A DNA stretch of 64,000 nt from Candidatus Cardinium hertigii (GTDB taxonomy: Bacteria > Bacteroidota > Bacteroidia > Cytophagales > Amoebophilaceae): the NCBI RefSeq assembly GCF_003176915.1, contig NZ_CP029619.1:434001-498000 (forward strand), in the 5' to 3' direction. The position numbers and the translations under genes were made by a program. This document shows, in pieces, positions 38,905 through 47,457 of the stretch (position 1 is the stretch's first letter; each line of letters begins with the position of its first letter). The notes below the pieces were generated by a model, which was given only the letters and a program-made list of their open reading frames with translations, did not search any database and had not been told where the DNA came from.

Positions 38905-39360
38905 GGCTCTGTCCACTAAAGTGTGTAAATTACTTTTAAGTTTGTTAAATTCTATCTTCAAATTTAATTAAAAAATGAGCCATAGCCTCACTCCAATTTT
39001 TAATAGGCATAGTCCACTTCTTGGTGATATAATTAATGGTTAAATATAACGTTTTAAAAACAGCTATATCATTAGGAAAGACTCTTTTATTTTTGGTAAC
39101 TCTACGAAATTGACTGTTTACAGATTCAATAGCATTCGTTGTGTAAATAACGCTACGTATTACGTTAGGGTATTGTAAAAATACTATCAGATTATTCCAA
39201 TTAGCATACCAAGACTTGGCTATTTGTGGGTATTGTTTATTCCATTTGCTAGTAAAAGATTCTAATGCCATCAATGCTTCTTCTTAAGTAACTGAGGTAT
39301 AAATTGGCTTTAAATCAGTAGATAATTCCTTTTTATCTTTATAAAGCACATACTGAGACC
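38905..39360 (-). pseudogene. 3' fragment of an IS256-type transposase
   Basis: The minus-strand frame has [53 protein letters not shown] and an end at 38945. This is the C-terminal domain of Mutator-like (IS256) transposases, whose catalytic glutamate lies in TTNAIESVN. An in-frame stop near 39288 breaks the upstream part, and nothing matches beyond about 39360. The outer end has gctctgtccactaaagtgtg, the same terminal sequence as the element at 41256. Confidence 0.75.
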
Positions 39361-39504
39361 GTGGTGATAAAACGATAGAATAATTTTTTCTATGTTTCTA
39401 TGATTATCTTGGTTTCATTTTTGATGTTATAGGGCTAAATATTTTATTATCTATTGATTTTTTGAAGTTTTTAATTCATTTTGGATAGACCATTCCCCTA
39501 AGTA
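39361..39504. other. AT-rich spacer between IS remnants
   Basis: I see no gene or fold here. It separates the IS256 fragment from the IS5-type fragment and may be worn transposon sequence. Confidence 0.4.
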
Positions 39505-40165
39505 GCTCTTAAAATAATGTTAGGAGACCTATATAAGTTGTAGGCTATGGCTTCCATAAGCAGTTGCGTATGGGTTTTAGCAAGCCCTATATAACGGGTT
39601 CCTAAACTACGGAACCAACTGCTCATATTTCCAAATACACGTTCTACTTTATAACGGGTCTTTGCTACCAATTTATTAAACCGTTTAGCGGTAGGGGATA
39701 AGGGATTATTTCTAGTAGCTTTTTTCTGAGTAGCTGATTTTAAGTTTTTTTTTCTTTAATAAAGTTTCATTAGCTAACCCACTATAGGCCTTATCTGCAT
39801 ATACCCTACTACCTGATTGAAGGGATACTTTATCTAACAAAACCTGTAAATGATTGCTATCATGACTAGATGCTTTTGTGGTACTGACCGCTAGAACTAA
39901 CCCTTCTTTACTTTCTACAAGGAGATGGTGCTTATAGCCATAATAAAGCGTATGACCTTTTTTTGTCCAACTTGCTTCTAGATCTACTCCTTTTTGATAA
40001 CTTTCGGATATGGTCATAGTGTTATTTTCATGCAGGTCATAGCTTTTTTTACCTTTCGGTCGTCTAGAGGTAGAGGTAATAGGAGCACCTATAGCCGCTG
40101 AGCCGTGTTGCACTAATACCCCATGATGAGATAGCTGATCATTAATGAGTTTTAGCTTGATTGCA
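39505..40165 (-). pseudogene. frameshifted IS5-type transposase
   Basis: From right to left on the minus strand: LINDQLSHHGVLVQHGSAAIGAPI, then SRRPKGKKSYDL, YYGYKHHLLVESKEGLVLAV, VYADKAYSGLANETLL, then a frameshift in an A-run near 39740. The C-terminus continues as TRYKVERVFGNMSSWFRSLG and LLMEAIAYNLYRSPNIILRA. This is the DDE_Tnp_1 fold of IS5/IS1031-like elements. The second aspartate (DKAYSG) and the catalytic glutamate region (VERVFGNM) are visible. The N-terminal third is missing where the right inverted-repeat arm begins. Not functional. Confidence 0.75.
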
Positions 40166-40560
40166 ACGTTCTCAACATGCCTATCACTTATTTAAATTTA
40201 TAAAAAAGTTGTGATGAAATATGCTCAGCTTGATAAACACCACAATTATTTATCTGTCTTGGATTAAAGCTTCTGTTGTTACTGTCGCTTTTTTTCAGAA
40301 TTATTTTTGTCTATTTTATCTCTTTTCGTACATCCAGCAAAGCTAATCACCAACTTTTTCCGTTTATTTTTAATTTGGTTTTCCATATTGATCGTGCTAT
40401 GTTAATTATTCTATATTTGTCAAGTATACTTAGTATAAGTAATATAATAATAAATTTTCTTACTTTTTTACCAAAAATGTCCAACTTTTTAGCTTGTTTC
40501 TACGGCTTTCGAAGTTTTATTTTGATGTGCTATTATTTTTTAATTCAGTGCGTATAATAT
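40155..40560 (-). repeat. right arm of the 0.4-kb inverted repeat
   Basis: Reverse complement of 38440-38857 at roughly 94 percent identity by eye over the parts I compared. It contains the frameshifted counterpart of the small frame at 38621. The plus-strand frames at 40276-40557 and 40494-40745 run across this arm and are not credible genes. Confidence 0.85.
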
Positions 40561-40564
40561 TTTA

Positions 40565-41203
40565 TTACCATGGATATCCTAATTCATTAGCCAGTATACC
40601 CCATAAATTCGAAATAGCATGTATGCTGATAAGCAAGCTCAATCTAGGAAAAAACCAAAATATACTACAAAGTACGCATCCAAATAAAAAATGCTCACTT
40701 AATTTTGGTAGTAAGATTGGTTTTATAAGTACAAAAGGATCGTAGCCAATATGCATAAGACTAAAGGCTAAAGAAGAAAGAAGCGCTACTAAAACATATA
40801 GTTTGCAACTATACTTTTTTGCTTCATATAACATAAATCGGGAGATAATTTCTTCTATAAATGGACTTATAAAGCACCCATCTAGTATATAATTGCAAAA
40901 TTTAGTTTTAAAAAAAAAGCCGAACAAAATAAAAATAATGGCTAATATGGTATACCTAAGATAAATTTTTTCATAGGCACGATACAAACTAGGTAACCAC
41001 TTTTTGTATATATATCTGAGTAATGGTAAGTACACAAGAGTAGATAACAAATATAAAGTTCGATATGCAGTGTAACATAGTAACTTTGGGTAATGAATAT
41101 GATGCCTAAAAATTAGGGAACCTAGGTGGAGTAATCCCCATCCTATACAAGGAAATAGTGCAAGGGCAAAGAGCATGTATTGTTCTTTCCTGTCTTTTTG
41201 CAT
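40565..41203 (-). CDS. CPBP-family intramembrane metalloprotease (copy 2)
   Basis: The 212-residue reversed paralogue of 37803-38438 has the same motifs: FIEEIISRF (EExxxR), FSLMHIGY and HAISNLWG. Identity with copy 1 is high in the last 60 residues (FWFFPRLSLLISIHAISNLW) and falls towards the N-terminus (MQKDRKEQYMLFALALFPCI here, MERIKKERYTLLAFALFPCM there). It is intact and opens with ATG. It has no adjacent exporter; an IS256 element starts 50 bp upstream of its start codon. Whether it is expressed is unclear. Confidence 0.72.
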   Translation of the reverse strand: MQKDRKEQYMLFALALFPCIGWGLLHLGSLIFRHHIHYPKLLCYTAYRTLYLLSTLVYLPLLRYIYKKWLPSLYRAYEKIYLRYTILAIIFILFGFFFKTKFCNYILDGCFISPFIEEIISRFMLYEAKKYSCKLYVLVALLSSLAFSLMHIGYDPFVLIKPILLPKLSEHFLFGCVLCSIFWFFPRLSLLISIHAISNLWGILANELGYPW

Positions 41204-41406
41204 GAAAATAAGATAAAGTTTACAATAATTAACACTAGAATCTAGTACTAGATTGGGGTCTGTCCACTAAAGTGTGTAAATTATTTTTAAGTTTGTTAAA
41301 TTCTATTTTCAAATTTAATTAAAAAATGAGCCATAGCCTCACTCCAATTTTGGATAGGGCTGGTCCATTTTCTAGTCATATAATTAATAGTTAAATATAA
41401 GGTCGT

Positions 41407-41598
41407 ATGTTTATAGAAAAAAAAGACCTGGAAAAAGGCCGCTATAAAGTTGGTATTGGATACCGTTTAAAACGTTCAGCCCCCAGGTCTTTCATCTTAA
41501 AAACTGAATAGTTCGATAGGTTTTAAAGCCTGTATATGCGACGCTAGTTTAAAAGATGAATGTAATATAATAGATATATTTATTATACACTATAATCT
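41407..41598 (+). ncRNA. candidate IS110 bridge RNA
   Basis: The noncoding left end of the IS110 element has two nested folds. AAAGACCTGG at 41422-41431 pairs perfectly with CCAGGTCTTT at 41483-41492, enclosing a 51-nt internal loop. TTCATCTTAAAAACT at 41491-41505 then pairs with AGTTTAAAAGATGAA at 41546-41560, with two mismatches. IS110 elements are known to carry a bridge RNA in the end upstream of the transposase, with two internal loops that pair with target and donor DNA; the layout here fits. The loop pairing to flanking DNA has not been worked out. Confidence 0.45.
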
Positions 41599-42512
41599 AT
41601 GCAATATATAGGAATCGACATAGGAAAAAGAAACTTTATAGCAGCTTTTCCACAAGACCAAGGTTACCGTACCATCACCTATAAGAATGAACCCAAAGGC
41701 ATTGAAACCTTTTTAGCTCAACTTGATAAATCAGCGGATCACTGTGTGTTAGAAGCCACTGGAAACTATGGTGCCTTATTACTGCAGATGCTTACAGGAC
41801 ATGGAATAGTTGTGTCGATGGTCAACCCCAAGCAAACTAAACAGTTTGCTCGCATGATGCTAGTGGTAAACAAAACCGATAAGGTAGATGCTCAACTTAT
41901 TGCCCTAATCAGTTAAAAAAACAACTTACTATGTCCTATAATCTATTAGAGTCTTTTAGTGTATTACCTCAAGTAAATAATTTAGCAGTAGAAACGCTCA
42001 AGAAAACTATAGCCTGTCTGGAAGAACAGATAAGGTTTCTGGAGCAACACATGCTTTCTATTACGAAAGAAACCTATAATGCGCTCTATAAACGCATTAG
42101 TTCTATTAAAGGCATTGGAGATAGCATCGCTCTGGAACTTATCGTTGCGACTGGAGGGGGCCAACATTTTCAAAGCGCCAAACAATTCTCTAAGTTCATT
42201 GGCTTAGCTCCCACTTATGCACACTCTGGTTCTTCTATAAGGAAGAAGGGGCCTATCAATCGGCATGGGAACGCCAGGTTGCGTTCTTTATTCTATATGG
42301 CTTCTTGGTCGGCTATACGCTTTAATAAAGCGTGTAAATCATTTTATCAAAACTTAAAAGCCAGAGGGAAACCTGGAAAGGTAGCGCTTATTGCTGTGGC
42401 TAATAAACTGATTAGACAACTCTTTGCTATTCTTAGGGACGATACTTACTATATTGATGGCTATCTTTCTAAGCCGAATGTAACTGTTTATCAGTTGGAA
42501 AGATACTTTTAG
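41599..42512 (+). pseudogene. IS110-type DEDD transposase, broken
   Basis: The N-terminal part (41599-41916) has the RuvC-like DEDD fold: MQYIGIDIGKRNFIAAFPQD with the first aspartate, LEATGNYGALLLQML with the glutamate, and KTDKVDAQLIA with the next aspartates. The frame stops after LIALIS. The second part (41931-42512) carries the Transposase_20 domain with IKGIGDSIALELIVATG, FIGLAPTYAHSGSS and GNARLRSLFYMASWSA. Between them both a frameshift and a deletion are needed: the usual link of about 35 residues after DAQLIAL is missing. The protein is probably inactive. Confidence 0.85.
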
Positions 42513-42600
42513 GAGCATCTTATAGCGCTCTTGTTTGTGTTTAATAAAACAGATAAGTATAAAATTTTTACGATTGGATTTGTTTTTTAACATAGTTCGT

Positions 42601-43700
42601 TTTAAACACAGCTAGATCGTTAGGAAAGACCCTTTTATTTTTGGTAACTCTACGAAATTGGCTATTTACAGATTCCACAGCATTGGTTGTGTAAATGACC
42701 CTACGTATGGCGTTAGGGTAGTGTAAAAATAGCATCAGATTATTTCAATTAGCATACCAAGATTTGGCTATTTGTGGATAGTGTTGATTCCACTTAGTAG
42801 CAAAAGTTTCTAAGGCCATTAGTGCTTCTTCTTCAGTAACTGCAGTATAAATTGGCTTTAAATCAGCAGCTAATAACTTCTTATGTTTATAAGAAACATA
42901 TTGCAAGCTGTTTCTAATTTGGTGCACAATACAGAGCTGGTGGTCTGTTTTAGGATATACAGCAGCGATTGCCTCAGACATACCTGATAAATTAGCTGTA
43001 CAGGCAATTAGCATAGCGTGCATCCCTCGATTCTTGAGTTCTGTCAAGTTCCCTAGCCAAAATTTAGCTCCTTCATTTTCACTCATCCAAAGTCCTAAAA
43101 CATCTTTCATGCCCAATTTATCTATACCTAACGCAACATAGACTGCCTTATGGATGATGCGCTTATCTTGTCTAACTTTAACTACAAAACAATAGCATAA
43201 ACTGATTCTAAGGGACGATTTTGCCATATTTTAACATCTTCAATAACAGAATCTGTGCTATTACTTATCAAATTTTCACTAATCTCTGCAACATATAACG
43301 CTTGTATTTGGATCTGAATAGCTGATAGACTCATGCCTTTAGCGTATAAAGATAAGATCTTATCATCTAAACCTGCTATTCTTGTTTGACGTTTGGGTAA
43401 TAAAACAGGTTCAAAAGCGGACGCTCTATCTCTGGGAACCTCAACTGATATAACCCCATTATCAGTAATAACTTCCTTGCTAGATAGGCCATTACGGGTA
43501 TTTTCTGAATCACTACGTGCATACTTATTATAACCCAAATGCGTATCCATTTCTGATTGTAAGGCTTTTTCTATAAGAAGCTTGCTTAATTGTTTAAGTA
43601 AACCGCCTTGATCAAAAAGGGTGGATAGGTCTACGCCTGAGTCTATCAGTATATCTATTGCCTTGCTTATGCAATCCTTTGGTTGGTCTTTTTTTTTCAT
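42601..43700 (-). pseudogene. IS256-type transposase, frameshifted and split
   Basis: The minus-strand start is near 43700 (MKKKDQPKDCISKAIDILID). Family segments follow: KALQSEMDTHLGYNKYARSD, VSVEVPRDR-like ISVEVPRDRASAFEPVLLPK, and ISLYAKGMS-type LSLYAKGMSLSAIQ. A frameshift lies near 43195 (VYAIVL to CYCFVVKVRQ). The reading then continues VYVALGIDKLGMKDVLGLWM, CIVHQIRNSLQYVSYKHKK and stops at WYAN* (about 42745). The distal part ([20 protein letters not shown]) is in another frame and is cut by the IS110 element at 42600; its end lies beyond, at 41283-41406. Inactive. Confidence 0.85.
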
Positions 43701-43807
43701 CTTTTTAAGTTTAATGGGTAAGCTATACAAAAATACATAGACAGACAACCTAAAATATATTTACACACTTAAAAAGACAGACCCGAAACAATGCTAGCCA
43801 TTCCTAA

Positions 43808-44698
43808 TTAGAAACTTTTTTCCTTTATAAGATCCTGGATATGAGAAGAAGGCAAGCCAGTAAGTAGAACGATATCTTCCATAGGGTAACCTTTGAGAAG
43901 CATAGCCTTAGCTATTGCTACCTTACCTATGCGCATGCCTTTCTCTTCTCCTATTTGCATGCCTTCCCTTCTAGCTTTTTCTAGCGTATTAGCCTCTATT
44001 CTGAGCCATTTTAAGTGGTCTTCATAGGCCATTCTTTCCTCATCCGTAAAGTTCATCGTATCTAAAACATGTAATGCCTTTTTTAGGCTGTTGTTCGCTA
44101 ACGGTTGAGGTAAATTGTCTTTATTAAGTAATTCATGGCGGGTCAAAAAAGCTGTCCAAATGTCTAAAGAATTTTTTACCTTTTTTAATAAGCTATCTAA
44201 ATCTTCCTTGGGACCTTTACTAAACTTAATCAGCTCTATAGTATGCAATTCTAAATCGGTAAAGCAGGGTAGACCACGCTCTTTTTCTGTGATATGGAAT
44301 ACATTATGATACTTATTACTGTCTGTTATAGAAATAAAATTTAGAATATGAATCCCTATGGCTTTGTTTAAAGTCGAATAATCCTCTGAGACTTTTAATT
44401 GATCTGTATACAACTTGGCCCAATAGTATAAGGCTCGCTTATCATAATCTGCTTCATCTGTGATTTGAATCTCTATATTAAACCGTTTCCCTGTTTCTCC
44501 TACTGCTTTTATATCTAGTATGGATAGCTTAGCACTTCTAAAATCTTTTGGATTATAAGGGTTTAATAGCGTAACATCTACCACTTGATCTTCTGGAGAA
44601 ACAGTAGCATTTATTAAGGAAATCAGTAAATCCTTATTTTCTTCTACGCCAAATATTTTTTTGAAGGCCAAGTCAACCTTTGGGGTAATTTTTTCCAT
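43808..44698 (-). CDS. Rpn-family PD-(D/E)XK nuclease/transposase
   Basis: A 296-residue protein of the Rpn (recombination-promoting nuclease, YhgA-like) family. It opens with the family motif KVDLAFKKIFGVEENKDLLI. The nuclease core is ILDIKAVGETGKRFNIEIQI, with the metal-binding aspartate and the E-x-Q variant of the ExK motif. A helical middle part follows, and the C-terminus is a short tail with GEEKGMRIGK repeats. Relatives promote RecA-independent recombination in E. coli and vary by C-terminal repeats. It is about 80-85 percent identical, by eye, to the tandem copies at 61-64 kb. It lies beside the IS256 element. Confidence 0.85.
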   Translation of the reverse strand: MEKITPKVDLAFKKIFGVEENKDLLISLINATVSPEDQVVDVTLLNPYNPKDFRSAKLSILDIKAVGETGKRFNIEIQITDEADYDKRALYYWAKLYTDQLKVSEDYSTLNKAIGIHILNFISITDSNKYHNVFHITEKERGLPCFTDLELHTIELIKFSKGPKEDLDSLLKKVKNSLDIWTAFLTRHELLNKDNLPQPLANNSLKKALHVLDTMNFTDEERMAYEDHLKWLRIEANTLEKARREGMQIGEEKGMRIGKVAIAKAMLLKGYPMEDIVLLTGLPSSHIQDLIKEKSF

Positions 44699-44932
44699 AC
44701 CTTATCCTATTTTTTTAGTCCCAATACAAGCGCAATGCACACTGCAAGATACATAGTTTTTGAAAAACTGAGCCAGAAACACTTCGTTATGATACATCCT
44801 TGTCAGATAAAACCTCACTTGATTCTATAATAACCTAAAAATTAGCTTTATAAAGCGAGGCCGTTGCAATAGACTTTAAAAAATTTTCCTACAAAAGCCC
44901 TTTAATTTTTAGGAAAACGTTTAGGAAGCCTA

Positions 44933-45055
44933 ATGGTAACGGTGATTGGGGGAGCTGTGATCGGAGCTTTGACTGTGAAGGAAATATCAAATGCAAGAAA
45001 AGCAAAAAAGATAAAAGCAGTAGGAGATTTAAACCATGACATAGTATGTGTATAA
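44933..45055 (+). CDS. 40-residue peptide with one hydrophobic segment, uncertain
   Basis: The short frame MVTVIGGAVIGALTVKEISN is followed by ARKAKKIKAVGDLNHDIVCV and a stop. A glycine-rich hydrophobic helix (residues 2-15) precedes a basic stretch. This resembles a glycine-zipper membrane segment of a larger protein. The end (GDLNHDIVCV) looks cut off. I do not recognise it; it may be a fragment. Confidence 0.2.
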   Translation: MVTVIGGAVIGALTVKEISNARKAKKIKAVGDLNHDIVCV

Positions 45056-45087
45056 ACCGATCAAGGAGCATACTCTAAGACTTATTC

Positions 45088-45125
45088 CCCTGTTATATTA
45101 TCTGTAAACAGATAATATAACAGGG
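45088..45125. other. perfect 17-bp hairpin
   Basis: CCCTGTTATATTATCTG and CAGATAATATAACAGGG form a perfect 17-bp stem with a TAAA loop. There is no T-run right after it on either strand, so it is not a classical terminator. It stands 33 bp after the short frame ending at 45055. It could be a palindromic repeat, a bidirectional terminator or the end of a lost mobile element. Confidence 0.6.
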
Positions 45126-45562
45126 AAGCTTCCTGCATTCTTATCCCTACGGGAGCTTCTGCTCTGCTTTAATACGTTAAATTAGGGGAAGACTTAATAC
45201 CTTGCCTGCCTTCTAAAATTCATCTTAGCATTCATTTTTACCTATTTATCGAATTTTACATTTGTCGATAAAATAGTAAAGCAGTATGCGTTCTATGTAT
45301 TCGAGTATTTGGTATATCAAGATATCTCCTTTTTACCTTGTTTAAAAAGTACTAGGAAGCCAAGGGTCTTTGTAAAAAAAACCTAAAAATTCCTTACTAT
45401 AATAGGCTTGATGTAAATTCCATGGTGTTTTTCTTGTTTTTCCATGTAAAATAACGGAAACTTGATAAGCAGGATCAGAATCATAATACATAACATAATG
45501 ATTATGATTTGATTTACGGATTATCGAGCATCGGAAAATGAATCAATATAAATAGTGCAGTT

Positions 45563-47261
45563 ATGTTTGGTATATATACTTCTTATAGGTTCGTAATCAT
45601 TTTTTTATATGGTATGGTAGGATGTATGTTCAGTAGTTGTAACCAGCTGCATAGCAATATGTATCGATCTCAATCTACAAACATGCCTATAGGCCCTAAT
45701 ACGCAACTAGGAAAATTTATGAATCCTGGAGCTAAGGAAATACCATGCCTTACTATATTATTCTTTACATAATTACCTACTTCCCAATACAATACTCAAA
45801 AATATAGATATACCTGAAGAATATCAAGAAGAAGTAAAAGATTATCTTGTTAAGAAAATGTTATCCCTGTTAAACCGTTTCATTGAAGCCATGAGTGATG
45901 CGTTTAACATGCGTATACAAAATACGGCCCGTCAGACGAAGACAAGCCTTTCTGAATTGAAAGAAGACCAGATTAAAGACATTGCCTTACTCAAAGAGAT
46001 TTGCTCATTCAAGGGACTTCCGGAAAAGTTTGAAACTGATTTGGAAAGAAAACTATCCCAAGAGCAATCCAATCCTATCACTGTGAGCGAATTATGGCAG
46101 TAGACTTTTACAAAGATACTAACGTATATAAAAAATCACCTTCGGAATCAAATTGATCAATTTGATCCTGAAAAATATGGGTATGAAAAGAATAAAGATT
46201 AAGATACTGAAAAGGAAATAATAAAAAAGCTAATGGATACATTTTTGAAAGACATATGGGAGAAAACTAAGCCTTTAGAGTTCCATACCATTGCATCTGA
46301 TTCTGAGATAGTATCAGAGATATTTCAAAATGAAGCAATCATTAGAAATCTATTCATTAATTCATTTACAGGATCTGTAGACAAAGATAAACAATTGCAT
46401 TTTACTAGAGAGCTAACGTTACATATCTCTATGGAAGAATTTCAATTTTTAGTTGACAAAGTTCGTACTAATAATCAAAATAAATCATCCTATGTAGCAG
46501 AAATCTATGTAGCTTTAAAAGACAAGGTAGTAAAGGTAATCTTAAAGATTTTTTTCATAAGATGGATAAAATAAATCAAGAAAATAAATCTATACGTGAT
46601 AATATACGTAATCAAAAAGGTGGGGGTGAAGCAAATCGGTTGTATCAAGCTTATGTAGAAAGTAAAAAAAATAAACCACAATCTTTCAAAGAATATCCCC
46701 TGAGAGAGCAGAACCTATAGAGGATATCCTAAAAGGATTAGGAATAAATCAGACTGAAAAAAAACAAAAACAAACTTGCCTAAGGCGAAGAAAGCTAAGC
46801 GGCACAGACTAAGGAATAAAAAACCAATAGCAAAACTCGGCTATAATACAAATAATACGGAAAGTGAGATAATAGCAGAAAAAAGAACAGATCGTTTTCA
46901 ACATGAAGCATCTAATAGTACACTTGTTCCAGATTCATTCGAATATCATTTTAGAGTAAAAAAATGGGAGGAAGAGCCAAATTGGCTATTAACCTATTTT
47001 CAGAATGCAAAAGGGGCAGATGGTCGCTATAGGAAAGCCAATAATACAATTGAAAACGTAACAAGAGAAAAGTTTCGGCATGACGCACGTCCTGTTGGAC
47101 AGATTATACAACAACCGGATAGAGCGAAGTACTTTTTTACCCTTGGGAACCCTAACACACGCTCAGCTTTAGCTGTTTTATCTGATAATAATGGTAATAT
47201 AAAGAAGCAAGTTTTACTCAGAGCATATGCAACGTACAATGGTATGCAATGGAGGATGTAG
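45563..47261 (+). pseudogene. decayed gene for a large lipoprotein-like polar protein
   Basis: The pieces join into one reading path of about 560 codons. A leader-bearing start (FVIIFLYGMVGCMFSSCNQL, a lipoprotein-like signal) reaches a frameshift near 45765. The frame then runs YLLPNTILKNIDIPEEYQEE to TAG at 46101, continues in the same frame past that stop and TAA at 46200 through DTFLKDIWEKTKPLEFHTIA, and frameshifts near 46540 into NLKDFFHKMDKINQENKSIR. Another frameshift follows near 46695, and a last one near 46775 leads to KAKKAKRHRLRNKKPIAKLG. The final open part (46776-47261, 161 codons) carries FEYHFRVKKWEEEPNWLLTY and AKYFFTLGNPNTRSALAVLS. Family not recognised. A secreted effector or toxin is possible but unsupported. 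Confidence 0.6.
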
Positions 47262-47457
47262 ACGAGGTACTCAGAATTAAATGGGCATTCTATCAGCTGA
47301 AACTACTCAAATCAACTACTGACTGTAGTGGAATGGCTCATAACTGGTGGAGATAAAATGGATCTTACCCGTTCACTAACGAAACTTAATGCAAAAGATA
47401 TATCAAACAGCTGCTATAGAAACTATAGCACATTAAAAAAAGCGCAAGCGCACGCTA

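Larger units (their letters stand above)
41403..42600 (+). mobile_element. IS110-family element inserted in the IS256 element
   Basis: The IS256 transposase sequence stops at about 41406 and resumes at 42597. TCGT is present at both junctions (41403-41406 and 42597-42600), as expected for the short core repeated at the ends of an IS110 insertion. That gives an element of about 1194 bp with no terminal inverted repeats, a 190-bp noncoding left end, one DEDD transposase gene on the plus strand (now broken), and a short right end of about 85 bp. Confidence 0.75.
41256..43784 (-). mobile_element. IS256-family element, split by an IS110 element
   Basis: The ends are an imperfect terminal inverted repeat: gggtctgtccactaaagtgt on the left, and the complement of acacttaaaaagacagaccc on the right at 43784. 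Between them lies one Mutator-type transposase gene on the minus strand, broken three ways (see the transposase entry). I see no clear target-site duplication in the bases flanking the two ends. The element lies between CPBP copy 2 and an Rpn gene. Confidence 0.75.
44699..45562. other. 864-bp stretch with one short frame and one long hairpin
   Basis: Apart from the short frame at 44933-45055 and the perfect hairpin at 45088-45125, I see no gene. The minus-strand frame at 44889-45071 lies opposite the short frame and has no coding character I can defend. The stretch probably contains worn mobile DNA. Confidence 0.45.

Noticed and set aside
40276-40745. Plus-strand frames of 93 and 83 codons, and the similar minus-strand frame at 38258-38785
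   Set aside because: They are antisense readings of the CPBP genes and the inverted arms. They are repeated only because the DNA is repeated, and they lack a consistent start and end.
41256-43784. Intact, active IS256 or IS110 element
   Set aside because: Both transposase genes are broken: IS256 by a frameshift, a stop and the insertion, IS110 by a frameshift with an internal deletion.
45088-45125. Intrinsic terminator
   Set aside because: The stem is strong but no T-run follows it on either strand, so I list it only as a hairpin.
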